DNA of 38,555 nucleotides from Thermoanaerobacteraceae bacterium (GTDB lineage: Bacteria; Bacillota; Thermoanaerobacteria; Thermoanaerobacterales; UBA4877), in NCBI GenBank assembly GCA_030016635.1, contig JASEJQ010000018.1, positions 1 through 38,555 of the forward strand, written 5' to 3'. Positions 1 to 8,109 of the stretch are shown in pieces. Every line of letters begins with the position of its first letter. Positions within the stretch are counted from its first letter, which is position 1. The translations under genes were made by a program, and so were the position numbers. The notes under the pieces were generated by a model. It searched no databases and was not told the DNA's origin. It saw only the letters and a list, made by a program, of their open reading frames with translations.

Positions 1-3
1 AAA

Positions 4-35
4 GGGTGAGCAAAAGCCCACCCCGGTTTTTATAT
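4..35. terminator. hairpin terminator at left edge
   Basis: GGGTGAGC and GCCCACCC pair around an AAAA loop with one mismatch. A T-run follows on the plus strand. On the minus strand the hairpin lies just after the stop of the Nudix gene, so it probably ends that transcript and could also stop plus-strand transcription entering from outside the window. Confidence 0.5.
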
Positions 36-458
36 AGCAATTTTTTGCATATCCTTATATCGTTTGTATGAAAGATATACCAGAGACTTATCTTGACTAT
101 AGGTCACCATTTCAAGGGCATCTTCTATAGGATAAAACCCGCCTTCCTGAAACCCGTCTTCTGTACTCACACTGTACTCATCATCTTCACAGGTCATAAT
201 GTACCACACTATTTCATTATAGACAGGTATCTTTCTTGTAATTGAATAAAACTCGTAGCTGGTCTCACCTGCAGGAGAAATTATTACTGGATTTTTTAGT
301 CCCGTCTCCTTTCTTACCCTCTCCAGAGCTACATCTACATCAGTCTTGTTATCTCTAATGACCCCCTTTGGCAATACCCACTCATTCTTCTCATTCTTAA
401 GGAGAAAAACGCTTTCACCCTTAAAGACGACCCCTCCAGCACAGTTGCGCATTAACAT
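30..458 (-). CDS. Nudix-fold protein with degenerate Nudix box
   Basis: A 142-aa protein of the Nudix hydrolase fold, a family that cleaves nucleoside diphosphates linked to other groups. The N-terminal AGGVVF strand and the WVLPKG lead-in to the Nudix box are typical. The box itself departs from GX5EX7REUXEEXGU: the first Glu is Lys, the RE pair reads ER, and the EE pair reads KE, leaving one of the usual metal-binding glutamates. Catalysis may therefore be altered or lost. I chose ATG at 458 because GAGGGGG lies 7 nt upstream; the longer TTG start at 464 would be 1 nt from that site. It stands alone, with an AT-rich gap upstream and a hairpin downstream. The fold is fairly certain; the substrate is unknown. 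Confidence 0.8.
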   Translation of the reverse strand: MLMRNCAGGVVFKGESVFLLKNEKNEWVLPKGVIRDNKTDVDVALERVRKETGLKNPVIISPAGETSYEFYSITRKIPVYNEIVWYIMTCEDDEYSVSTEDGFQEGGFYPIEDALEMVTYSQDKSLVYLSYKRYKDMQKIAI

Positions 459-592
459 TGACAAGCCCCCTCTTGTTTATATTTATATATATTAATATTC
501 TAAACGCATTTCAAAAATCCTTCTTTTTCTATTCATTATTTATAATTTGCAATATTTAAAATAATATTCATGGTTTTTATTTTTATAAATTA

Positions 593-617
593 AAATAAAA
601 AGACCGCATATGCGGTC
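593..617 (-). terminator. intrinsic terminator of the decarboxylase gene
   Basis: A perfect palindrome GACCGCATATGCGGTC is followed on the minus strand by TTTTTATTTTAA. It begins 4 nt after the decarboxylase stop codon. Confidence 0.85.
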
Positions 618-620
618 ATA

Positions 621-2153
621 TTAAGCGGTTATTGTCAACGCTTCTAAATTTCTGACAACCTTTATATAGTTTACGTCAGGATCTTCAGGTCCCTGTACGT
701 GAAGTGAAGCCTCTTTCATTTTCTCTACGTATTCCACTATTTCACCTGTTACTCTTTCTCCAGGATAAATTACAGGTATTCCTGGAGGATACGCATAAAT
801 AAACTCTGCACTGATCTGGCCTACGCTGTCTTCAAGACACATAGTTATAGTCGGGCTGTTGTATGCTTCCCTGGGAGTCAATACCCTTTCAGGTATCTCG
901 GGTATTTCAAGCACTCCACCCATTCCTATATATTTCAGATAATACTCATTGCTTATTTCTTTTAATGCTTTTATCAGTTTATCTGCTTTTTTATAATCAT
1001 CGCCTATTGTCATAACGCAGAGGGTGTTGTACATATCAGCAAGTTCTGCCTGTATATAATATCTCTCAGCCAGAATAGTCTCCAATTCATAACCTGTTAT
1101 ACCAAGGTTTTTTGCAGTAATGGTAACCTTTGTAGGATCGAAATCATAAGCCCCAGGCTTTCCAACTACATCTCTGTCAAAGCAGTATAAACCATCTATC
1201 TCATTTATCCTATCTCTTGTATATTCAGCAACATCTATTGCATTGTCCAGGAGTTCTTTGCCGTAAAGAGCCATCTGTCTCCTGGCCGCATCAAGCGATG
1301 CCAGCAGAATATATGAAGGACTTGTGGTCTGCAGCATACTCATAACATTTTTTGCCCTGTTTATATTGATTCTGTCGCCCTTAATATGAAGCATGGATGC
1401 CTGAGTCATGGCACCAAGTATCTTATGCGTACTCTGAGCCACAATATCTGCGCCCGCCTCAAGAGCAGACACAGGAAGCCTGTCGTTAAACCTCAGGTGA
1501 GGACCATGAGCCTCATCCACCAGAAGAGGTATATCATAGCTGTGAACTATTCTGGCTATGGTCATTATATCAGAAGCTACTCCATAGTAAGTCGGATTTA
1601 TTATTAAAACAGCTTTAGCATCCGGGTTCTCTTCAAGCGCTTCTTTTACTGCCTCTGGTGTTACCCCCATGGCGACACCAATATTTTTATCTATTTCAGG
1701 CTGCACATACACCGGTACTGCTCCGCTCAGTATTATACCTGCTGTTACTGATTTATGAATGTTGCGCGGAACTATAATCTTGTCGCCCTCACCCACAGCA
1801 CTCATTATCATAGCCTGTATGGCACCGGATGTACCATGAATGCAAAAAAGCGTTGCATCCGCCCCGTATGCATCAGCTGCTAATTCCTGAGCCTCTTTGA
1901 TAACCCCTGTGGGTTTATGCAGACTGTCAACCTGGTCAAAGACAGTCACATCAATAGATAATACATTATAACCCACGAAATTCCTGAATTCTTCATCCAT
2001 ACCCTGTCCCCTCTTGTGGCCAGGTACATGATACGGAATGGTGTTGTTATACGAATATTGCAATAAAGCATCAAAAAGTGGGGTTTTAGATTGATTTAAC
2101 CTGAACAACTTAACATAACACCCTCTTTCTTTAATATTTGCATTTCTCCTCAT
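621..2153 (-). CDS. Orn/Lys/Arg decarboxylase, PLP-dependent (SpeA/Cad type)
   Basis: A fold-type I PLP enzyme of the Firmicute arginine/lysine/ornithine decarboxylase family, acting in polyamine or cadaverine synthesis in the cytosol. The N-terminal HVPGHKRG motif, the middle DEAHGPH motif that contacts PLP, and STHKILGAMTQ holding the Schiff-base lysine are all present, as is the C-terminal YPPGIP region typical of the family. The length of 510 aa is normal (about 480-500). The start is uncertain: the ATG at 2153 has a weak ribosome site, whereas GAGGG lies 12 nt before an in-frame TTG at 2108 that gives MFRLNQSKTPLFDAL, closer to where relatives begin. If the TTG is used, the protein is 495 aa. 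Substrate choice among Arg, Lys and Orn cannot be read from the sequence. Confidence 0.93.
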   Translation of the reverse strand: MRRNANIKERGCYVKLFRLNQSKTPLFDALLQYSYNNTIPYHVPGHKRGQGMDEEFRNFVGYNVLSIDVTVFDQVDSLHKPTGVIKEAQELAADAYGADATLFCIHGTSGAIQAMIMSAVGEGDKIIVPRNIHKSVTAGIILSGAVPVYVQPEIDKNIGVAMGVTPEAVKEALEENPDAKAVLIINPTYYGVASDIMTIARIVHSYDIPLLVDEAHGPHLRFNDRLPVSALEAGADIVAQSTHKILGAMTQASMLHIKGDRININRAKNVMSMLQTTSPSYILLASLDAARRQMALYGKELLDNAIDVAEYTRDRINEIDGLYCFDRDVVGKPGAYDFDPTKVTITAKNLGITGYELETILAERYYIQAELADMYNTLCVMTIGDDYKKADKLIKALKEISNEYYLKYIGMGGVLEIPEIPERVLTPREAYNSPTITMCLEDSVGQISAEFIYAYPPGIPVIYPGERVTGEIVEYVEKMKEASLHVQGPEDPDVNYIKVVRNLEALTITA

Positions 2154-2281
2154 CTGTTCTTTTATTTCAACAAAATTATATGACGGTAATATATAAAATG
2201 CAATATTTTTTTTGATAGGACAACGTTTTTCTCAGAATTGATGGGCAATATTTTTCATATAATAGAAATGAGGTGATAAGC

Positions 2282-2758
2282 TTGATAGTAATATATTATG
2301 ATTACGGAGGAACTCACACTTCTGTAGTTGCGTCAGCCATACATTTGGGAAAGCTCAACCCGGCTCAGGTGCCAGACGGTAAGGATATAATTAGACTTCC
2401 TCTTTTCGACAGTATAACTCAAAATGACCTCGGACACATTATTTATAACGGTACTGATGAATATGGGAACAACATATATACTTTAGGGATTAAAAATGCA
2501 AAAGACCTTGTAATGCCTGCAATTTCAGACATGTATAAAGCCATCTTTGGAAATACAAATGGCCTTTATCTTGCGGATGTAAGCGCAACTACAAATTTTT
2601 TCATGAAACTTGGTGGTCTAATATCCAGAGGTCTCAGGATTCAACCACTGGGCCTGCCTATTGTTGTCTATGGGACAAGGAAAGCTTATCCTGATATAGT
2701 TAGAATTGTACAAAATACCAAAAATACTGTCAAAGATTTTGGAGGAATACAAAAATAA
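2282..2758 (+). CDS. DUF3189 family protein
   Basis: A 158-aa protein matching DUF3189, a conserved family of unknown function in Clostridia and Bacilli. The N-terminal IYYDYGGTHTS segment and the central DEYGNNIYTLG segment are the recognisable parts. No signal peptide or membrane helix is seen. I chose TTG at 2282 because GAGGTG at 2270-2275 lies 6 nt upstream and the product then begins MIVIYYDYGG like its relatives; a GTG at 2273 overlaps that ribosome site. It is divergent from the decarboxylase gene and convergent with a small Cys-rich gene, separated from the latter by a shared terminator. The family is well supported; its role is not known. Confidence 0.85.
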   Translation: MIVIYYDYGGTHTSVVASAIHLGKLNPAQVPDGKDIIRLPLFDSITQNDLGHIIYNGTDEYGNNIYTLGIKNAKDLVMPAISDMYKAIFGNTNGLYLADVSATTNFFMKLGGLISRGLRIQPLGLPIVVYGTRKAYPDIVRIVQNTKNTVKDFGGIQK

Positions 2759-2785
2759 AAGGTGGAATATCTCATCCACCTTTTA
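2757..2785. terminator. bidirectional terminator
   Basis: GGTGGA and TCCACC pair, flanked by an A-run on the left and a T-run on the right, so the hairpin works in both directions. It separates two convergent genes. Confidence 0.85.
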
Positions 2786-2787
2786 TT

Positions 2788-2976
2788 TTATGTTTGGTCC
2801 AGACCTTCCAAAACCTTGTCGTACATGTCTATCCTGCACTTATTCCTTTTATGATCCCAGTGAAAACAAAGTTCGCAACTCTTTGCCCCCTCCAGGCTTG
2901 AATCTTCAAAGCTGCTTTCTTTTGTAAAATCAGGACAATTTTCTCCTACTGCCATAAATTCCTGTCTGCTCCCCAT
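2788..2976 (-). CDS. small Cys-containing protein, possible metal binder
   Basis: A 62-aa protein I do not recognise. The C-terminal half has CELCFHWDHKRNKC, a Cx2C pair followed by His and a further Cys, plus one more Cys near the N-terminus, which suggests zinc or iron-sulfur binding. I chose the ATG at 2976 because AGGAGG lies 7 nt upstream; the in-frame ATG at 2994 sits before the ribosome site. It is the last gene of the minus-strand run with the glycosyltransferases, about 50 bp downstream of the GT4 gene, and ends at the shared terminator. The strong ribosome site makes it likely to be translated. The function is open. Confidence 0.65.
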   Translation of the reverse strand: MGSRQEFMAVGENCPDFTKESSFEDSSLEGAKSCELCFHWDHKRNKCRIDMYDKVLEGLDQT

Positions 2977-3028
2977 AAATAATCCTCCTTTCATATCTTA
3001 ATTACTATCTTATCCATAAGTTAAAATT

Positions 3029-4066
3029 TTATAAATGCACTTTCCACTTACTTTTGCCTCTAATATATCCATCAATAATATCTGCCGCCTGCTTTGCCCT
3101 ATCTGACCACGAGTTTTTTCTGGCAAACTCAATTCTCTTTTCGACGTTGTAGTTTTTTTCTTTTAAAGCCTTTTCTATCATCCTGGAAAATGAAGCAGCA
3201 TCACTGCCGATGTAGGCCAGGCCGCTGGACACTACCTCGGGGAGAGGCGTGGATACGACAGGCTTTCCAGCGCTCATATACTCAAAAAACTTAATAGGGT
3301 CGCTTCCCTCAGTCATTTCTGTTATTTTAAAAGGAATCAAGCACACATCAAAATACTGAAGATATTCCGGCAGGAGGCTATATTCTTTTCTCCCCAAGAA
3401 AAAGGTATTGGATGCCTTAAATGATATAGGAAACTCACTGTATTTAGGGCCAATAAATACAAAGTTGTATGAAGGGTTATTCGTCACTGCATACTTTATA
3501 GCATCCCAGTCAAGCCAGGTTGATAACGCCCCTATAAAACCAATTATCGGCTTACCTGATGGAAGGTCTTTCGGCGGCAGCGAATATACATATCTTGCCC
3601 TGCTGAAGTGTTCAAAATCCGCACCATTCTTCAACATATGCAGATTTTCATGGGGCCATATATAATTATACAGTTTTCTCGATACCGTAAATACAATATT
3701 GGCCTTTTTCCTAATTTCAGAAATATCCTTCTTCCAGGCTGCAAACTCTCCACTCGGAAAATCTACAGCATCAAATACCACAACATTCTCTTTGAATGTC
3801 TTGCCAACAAGCCTCACATGGGGAGGATATGTTATCCACAATACTACTGGAGGCGTAACTAGAGCATCATATTCTACAGGGTAAAGTCTGCCGTTTACCA
3901 CAATGAGATTTTCATTCTCCACCGCAACTCTTTTGCCATCTTTTATATAGTTATTATTATTAAAAAAAATACATTTTATACCCAGTCTGGAAAATTCCCT
4001 CATAAGCTGCTGCGGCCTCTGATAAAGCCATTTGTAATCTATGGTGGGAGGATATATTATAGTCAT
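3029..4066 (-). CDS. glycosyltransferase, GT4-like
   Basis: A 345-aa GT-B fold glycosyltransferase. The N-terminal half includes the YQRPQQLM segment seen in this GT4 subgroup. The C-terminal half carries IGFIGALSTWLDWD and the sugar-nucleotide site EGSDPIKFFEYMSAGKPVVST, whose Glu residues match the EX7E region of GT4 enzymes. No membrane segment is seen, so it is probably cytosolic. I chose ATG at 4066, with AGGAGGGG a few bases upstream; the longer start at 4102 would overlap the upstream gene. It follows the GT2-TPR gene by 13 bp, so the two probably work in one glycan or glycoprotein pathway. Donor and acceptor are unknown. Confidence 0.88.
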   Translation of the reverse strand: MTIIYPPTIDYKWLYQRPQQLMREFSRLGIKCIFFNNNNYIKDGKRVAVENENLIVVNGRLYPVEYDALVTPPVVLWITYPPHVRLVGKTFKENVVVFDAVDFPSGEFAAWKKDISEIRKKANIVFTVSRKLYNYIWPHENLHMLKNGADFEHFSRARYVYSLPPKDLPSGKPIIGFIGALSTWLDWDAIKYAVTNNPSYNFVFIGPKYSEFPISFKASNTFFLGRKEYSLLPEYLQYFDVCLIPFKITEMTEGSDPIKFFEYMSAGKPVVSTPLPEVVSSGLAYIGSDAASFSRMIEKALKEKNYNVEKRIEFARKNSWSDRAKQAADIIDGYIRGKSKWKVHL

Positions 4067-4079
4067 AAGCACCCCTCCT

Positions 4080-5837
4080 TTACTGATTAGTCCTGCCCAC
4101 ATTGTTCAAAATGGCCATGGATTCCTCATCATAAACATTGAAGAGTTTTAACGACCTTAAAATCTCATCCTCAGCCATTTTATAGTAACCATACTTATAA
4201 TACAACTTACCAAGCCTGAGCAGGACGAAATGATCATTTACCTTATTTAAAAGTACAAGTGCCTTTTCAAAAATTTCTAAGCTGCCAGTAAACAAGAGAT
4301 TATCCAACACCTCAAAAATACAGTCCGTGTATAACCTGGACTCCCGTTCATCTTCGGATAACACCTCGCAGTCTTCACCCTTCAGAATCTTCATCAGAGA
4401 TATAAGCGTCCTTTTCATTGTATAATTGTTTAAACCATCAACATCTTTTTCAATATCGTCCATTGCACCTATAGCTAATCTTGACCAGATCTTTATCTGT
4501 AAAATCCTGTCATCCTGCTGACGGCAATCTTTCATTTCACTGACCAGCTCAGAAAAGCATTTTTTTCTATAAAGACACATGATTTTAAGGATATAAACCT
4601 CTTTTGTCATATTGCTAATATTTTCGATATAGGCCAATGCCCTGTCATAGTAGCCGTTAAGATACATGATATCAGCCAGTATCATCCTGTCCTTATCAGT
4701 ACATTTTTTAAAAAAGTCTTCCAGTCTATTACACGCGTAATCAATGTTGTAGTTTTTTAACAGTATACCTCCAATTTTGTATACCATGTCTAAATGATCC
4801 GGTTTCAATTTAAGAGCATTTATATAGCAGCGTATAGCTTCATCCATATCATTGAGTTCAAAATATATATCACCCAGTGCATTGTAAGCCTTATATCCAC
4901 CAACTCCATATACAAAGGCTATATTTATATCGGGTTCTCCCATATCAATACATGTATTAAAGTCTTTTATCGCCAGTGTATACTCTTTCTTAAGATGATG
5001 GATATGGCCCCTTAAAAAATATAAATCCGTAAAGGTTGGAAAGTCCTTCAGCCCTTGTTCTATAAAAGTTATTGCCTCGTCATATCTCTTTAATTCAATC
5101 AAACAAAGTACAACCCTTACATATAGCCTGGTTGTATATCCTGTTATGCCATTTGCATACTGAAAGGATTTCAAATAATGTATTAGTGCATCTTCAAATT
5201 CGCCCATGGCAAAATATTCATTTCCCAGATTAAAAAGCATAAATGGGTTTTCCGGGTTCTCCTTTAATTCTTCTCCTATAATTAATATATTTCTTTCCCT
5301 TTTTGCCTTTTTCTCTACTTCACTTTTAAGATATCCGTAATGATAAATTTTAACATCTGCCGTTTTTATGACGGCATTATTGTTAACATGCTTCACATTG
5401 TTTATTATCTGTTCATGTATCTTTCCGCTGTACCTGTATCCATTCCTGTTCTTTATGAGCCTCGGGTTTAACCCAATAATATCATCGCTTTCAGTCCTGC
5501 TGATTGTCTTGGATAAATAGACATCCACCCTGCTTCTGATGAGTGTGCGCAATTCCATAGCATCATTAGAATCCATCTCATCGTCAGCATCCATTATCAG
5601 TATCCACTCTCTCGTGGCTTTATCCATGCTGAAGTTCCTCGCATCACTAAAACTGCCATTCCAGCTAAAATAATAGACACTGGCTCCAAGGCTCCTTGCT
5701 ATCTCCACTGTTCTGTCATCTGAACCTGTATCCACGATTATGATTTCGTCAACGTAATTCTTTATACTGTTTAAGCATCTCGGTAAGTTCTCTTCTTCAT
5801 TTTTTACTATCATGCAAAGACTTATGCCTTTTTTCAT
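4080..5837 (-). CDS. GT2 glycosyltransferase with TPR region
   Basis: A 585-aa two-part protein. Residues about 1-200 are a GT-A family 2 domain: SLCMIVKNEEENL at the start, the IIVDTGSDDRT nucleotide site, and the metal-binding DADDE motif. The rest, from about residue 200, is helical with tetratricopeptide-type repeats such as FNLGNEYFAMGEFEDAL and NALGDIYFELNDMDEAI. This architecture, as in SunS-like and other GT2-TPR enzymes, usually glycosylates peptides or surface molecules, with the TPRs gripping the acceptor. ATG at 5837 lies 6 nt after GAGGTG; the GTG at 5846 is inside that site. It sits between the DUF6385 gene and the GT4 gene on the same strand. A spore or cell-surface glycosylation role is inference from the neighbours. 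Confidence 0.9.
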   Translation of the reverse strand: MKKGISLCMIVKNEEENLPRCLNSIKNYVDEIIIVDTGSDDRTVEIARSLGASVYYFSWNGSFSDARNFSMDKATREWILIMDADDEMDSNDAMELRTLIRSRVDVYLSKTISRTESDDIIGLNPRLIKNRNGYRYSGKIHEQIINNVKHVNNNAVIKTADVKIYHYGYLKSEVEKKAKRERNILIIGEELKENPENPFMLFNLGNEYFAMGEFEDALIHYLKSFQYANGITGYTTRLYVRVVLCLIELKRYDEAITFIEQGLKDFPTFTDLYFLRGHIHHLKKEYTLAIKDFNTCIDMGEPDINIAFVYGVGGYKAYNALGDIYFELNDMDEAIRCYINALKLKPDHLDMVYKIGGILLKNYNIDYACNRLEDFFKKCTDKDRMILADIMYLNGYYDRALAYIENISNMTKEVYILKIMCLYRKKCFSELVSEMKDCRQQDDRILQIKIWSRLAIGAMDDIEKDVDGLNNYTMKRTLISLMKILKGEDCEVLSEDERESRLYTDCIFEVLDNLLFTGSLEIFEKALVLLNKVNDHFVLLRLGKLYYKYGYYKMAEDEILRSLKLFNVYDEESMAILNNVGRTNQ

Positions 5838-5864
5838 ATAAGACACCTCTAAAACATTTTATGC

Positions 5865-5899
5865 ATATTAGATGGGGAGGTGAAAACCTCCCCTAATAT
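5865..5899. other. stem-loop between DUF6385 and GT2-TPR genes
   Basis: Outer arms ATATTA and TAATAT and inner arms GGGGAGG and CCTCCCC pair around a TGAAAA loop. It sits directly after the DUF6385 stop codon. No clear U-run follows on the minus strand, so it may be a weak terminator or an mRNA-processing or stability element that sets different levels of the two genes. Confidence 0.5.
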
Positions 5900-6625
5900 T
5901 TATACCTGACCATCGAACCATATATCCATGGTAGTTGTATCTGTTCCAACATCATAGAGCACTCTCGTATATCTCAGGTACCTTGATGGTACAAGTACTG
6001 TCTTAGATCCTGGTGCCAGTGTGACTGTAGCAACCTCATCATTAACAAAATAATCCACATTGTCTGTTGGACTGACCTGGATTACCAGTGTTACTGTGCT
6101 GATACCAAGGTTATTTGCATAATAAGAGTACATAGAATACTCAGAGGTATCTATCGTTAATACAGCATCGCTGCCTGTCACTGCAGACAGCATTATATTG
6201 GTTTCGGTAAAACGGCGACCAATCAATATTTCTGAGACAGAATCTGTTGTACCGCTCAGGCTTCTGATATTAACAGTGTCGCTTATACTCTGTACTGTAA
6301 CTATATCACTGGCTGTAAGGCTTCTAATGTTAACTGTATCGGTTATGCCCTGCACCATCACTATATCGCTGGCTGTGAGGCTCCTGATGTTAACTGTATC
6401 GGTTATGCTCTGCACTGTCACTACGTCGCTGTTAGTGAGATTCCTGATATTAATTGTATCTGTTATCCCCTGGACAGTTATAATGTCACTGGCCGTAAGC
6501 TGCCTTATAGACATATTTCCATCAGTATCCAACGATAGAGGTAAAACATTACCGTTGACATCCTGACCGTGAATTAGACTCTTTAGCTGGCTGGCTACAT
6601 TATTAAAAACAATATTATTGGGCAT
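5900..6625 (-). CDS. DUF6385 protein with 20-aa tandem repeats
   Basis: A 241-aa protein. Its middle holds four tandem 20-residue repeats of the form LTxSDIVTVQxITDTVNIRx, and its C-terminal third resembles DUF6385, a beta-rich domain found in Clostridia. No signal peptide is seen. The repeats are rich in Ser, Thr, Ile and Val and would suit a beta-solenoid or fibre. ATG at 6625 lies 6 nt after GAGAGGTG; the GTG at 6634 belongs to that site. It is first in the run with the GT2-TPR and GT4 genes, and the Ser/Thr-rich repeats make it a plausible glycosylation substrate for them, for example on the spore surface. That link is inference. Confidence 0.75.
   Translation of the reverse strand: MPNNIVFNNVASQLKSLIHGQDVNGNVLPLSLDTDGNMSIRQLTASDIITVQGITDTINIRNLTNSDVVTVQSITDTVNIRSLTASDIVMVQGITDTVNIRSLTASDIVTVQSISDTVNIRSLSGTTDSVSEILIGRRFTETNIMLSAVTGSDAVLTIDTSEYSMYSYYANNLGISTVTLVIQVSPTDNVDYFVNDEVATVTLAPGSKTVLVPSRYLRYTRVLYDVGTDTTTMDIWFDGQV
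6260..6499 (-). repeat. four 60-bp tandem repeats within the DUF6385 gene
   Basis: Four in-frame 60-bp units encode the 20-aa repeats. The third and fourth units are the most alike in bases, which points to recent slippage or recombination. Repeat number may vary between strains. Confidence 0.85.
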
Positions 6626-6775
6626 TCTATACACCTCTCATATATTATTTTTATATGCACTACATATATATGATGGCAATAAAAAAATGTGTTTGTCCGA
6701 TATATTTCAGGTAGGATTTTTTATATTTATGTAGAATATATATTATGAGCAAAATTTTGGTGTTGGGGGTATAAA

Positions 6776-7654
6776 ATGGGTAAAAGGAGGTACTTTACCA
6801 TTATCCTCATCCCCCATTCCAGTGAGAGGACCCTGTCCATAAAAATTCCCCTATATCTTATATGGACAACACTGGCTACCATATTATTAGCAATAGTCTA
6901 TTCATTATTCTTGACCCACTCGTACATAGGAATTATCGACAAGAAAGATGATCTCACAGCCCAGGTGCATACTCTTCAAGAAGAGAAAAATCAGAAAGAA
7001 TCAGAAATAAAGGCGTATGAGCTTGAGATGCAACAGATTTCAGGATATCTGAATAATTTGAAAGACCTGGAGCTGCAGGTACGACAAAAGGTAGGGCTCG
7101 AACTGCCCACTCCTTCCAGAAGCAACATAGACAGAGTAAGACTCTTAAAAGCTTCTGACTCTCAAAATAACGAGGACATTATTGAAGAGTTGCAGAAAAC
7201 TACAGAAGAATACCAGAGGCTATTAGAAGAAATTGCGGCGCGTGAGAAATACCTGCGCAACGTACCCAATATATACCCTGTAAGAGGAAGAATAACATCA
7301 AGATACGGTAACAGAATAAACCCCATAACAATGTCCCGCGAGTTCCATCCTGGGTTAGACATCGAAGCTGATTATGGCACCACGGTAAGGGCTGCCAGTG
7401 ATGGTGTTGTGGACTTCGCCGGTGTAAAGAGCGGATATGGTCGAACTGTAATTATAAAAAATAGCTATGGTTTTACCACACTTTATGGTCATAACTCAAA
7501 ATTGCTTGTAAAAGTGGGGCAGAAAATCAAAAAGGGAGATCCCATTGCTAAGGTTGGCAGTTCAGGACTAAGTACGGGTCCTCATGTGCATTTTGAAGTC
7601 TATAAAGGTGGAGTAAGAGTAGATCCTCTGAAATATCTTATGGGGGGTGAGTGA
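6776..7654 (+). CDS. M23 family metallopeptidase, membrane-anchored
   Basis: A 292-aa LytM/M23 endopeptidase that should cut peptidoglycan cross-bridges outside the membrane. Order of parts: a short basic N-terminus, one membrane helix at about residues 26-48, a coiled coil at about 52-110, a second helical stretch at about 132-160, and the M23 domain at about 168-288. The zinc and catalytic residues are visible as H191 and D195 in FHPGLDIE and H270 and H272 in GPHVHFE. The ATG follows GGGGG by 5 nt. It overlaps the bactofilin gene by 8 bp, and this pair is a known partnership in which bactofilin scaffolds locate an M23 peptidase for cell-shape or spore-shape control. Confidence 0.93.
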   Translation: MGKRRYFTIILIPHSSERTLSIKIPLYLIWTTLATILLAIVYSLFLTHSYIGIIDKKDDLTAQVHTLQEEKNQKESEIKAYELEMQQISGYLNNLKDLELQVRQKVGLELPTPSRSNIDRVRLLKASDSQNNEDIIEELQKTTEEYQRLLEEIAAREKYLRNVPNIYPVRGRITSRYGNRINPITMSREFHPGLDIEADYGTTVRAASDGVVDFAGVKSGYGRTVIIKNSYGFTTLYGHNSKLLVKVGQKIKKGDPIAKVGSSGLSTGPHVHFEVYKGGVRVDPLKYLMGGE

Positions 7655-8057
7655 TATTTTTGAAAAGAAAAAGCCTGTAGTAAACGTAAGCAGTGACAGG
7701 ATAACCACGCTTATAGGCCATGAAACATCCATTACAGGCAGTATAAAATCCGATGGCATATTGAGGATTGACGGAAAGGTAGATGGCGGTATCGAGGCCA
7801 CAGGTGATGTTATCCTTGGTGAGAAAAGTATTATCACCGGTGATATTAAGGCGGTAAATGCTGTTATAGCAGGTGAGCTTAACGGAAATATTACCTGCAG
7901 TGGGACAGTTTCCATCGAAAGTAGCGGAAAAGTTTTTGGAGATATAGAATCCTATAATCTTCGTATTGTTGAAGGGGCTGTCATTGAGGGCAGGTGTTCT
8001 GTAAAGAAAGAAGAAGATCAAATAGTTTCCGTAAGTTCTTCAGAAGAGCCGGCATAA
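7647..8057 (+). CDS. bactofilin family cytoskeletal protein
   Basis: A 136-aa polymer-forming protein of the bactofilin (DUF583) family. The core at about residues 20-115 shows the repeating G-x-I/V pattern of a right-handed beta-helix, for example SIKSDGILRIDGKVDGGI, with polar tails at both ends, as is typical. The start is GTG at 7647, the first possible in-frame start after an upstream stop. It overlaps the M23 gene by 8 bp, which suggests translational coupling. Bactofilins form filaments on the inner membrane face and recruit cell-wall enzymes, here most likely the M23 peptidase encoded just before it. Confidence 0.9.
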   Translation: MSDIFEKKKPVVNVSSDRITTLIGHETSITGSIKSDGILRIDGKVDGGIEATGDVILGEKSIITGDIKAVNAVIAGELNGNITCSGTVSIESSGKVFGDIESYNLRIVEGAVIEGRCSVKKEEDQIVSVSSSEEPA

Positions 8058-8075
8058 CGGCTCTTGTTATTTTTT
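8045..8075 (+). terminator. terminator of the M23-bactofilin operon
   Basis: AGAGCCG and CGGCTCT pair around a 6-nt loop, followed by TGTTATTTTTT. The bactofilin stop codon is inside the loop. Confidence 0.85.
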
Positions 8076-8109
8076 ATATCAATTATTTAATTCATTGGGA
8101 GGTATGGCT

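Noticed and set aside
1386-1607. Plus-strand ORF inside the decarboxylase gene, and similar shadows elsewhere
   Set aside because: They are antisense to well-supported genes, with no ribosome site or family likeness.
6260-6499. 60-bp tandem repeats as a CRISPR array
   Set aside because: The units are contiguous with no spacers and stay in frame as part of a protein.
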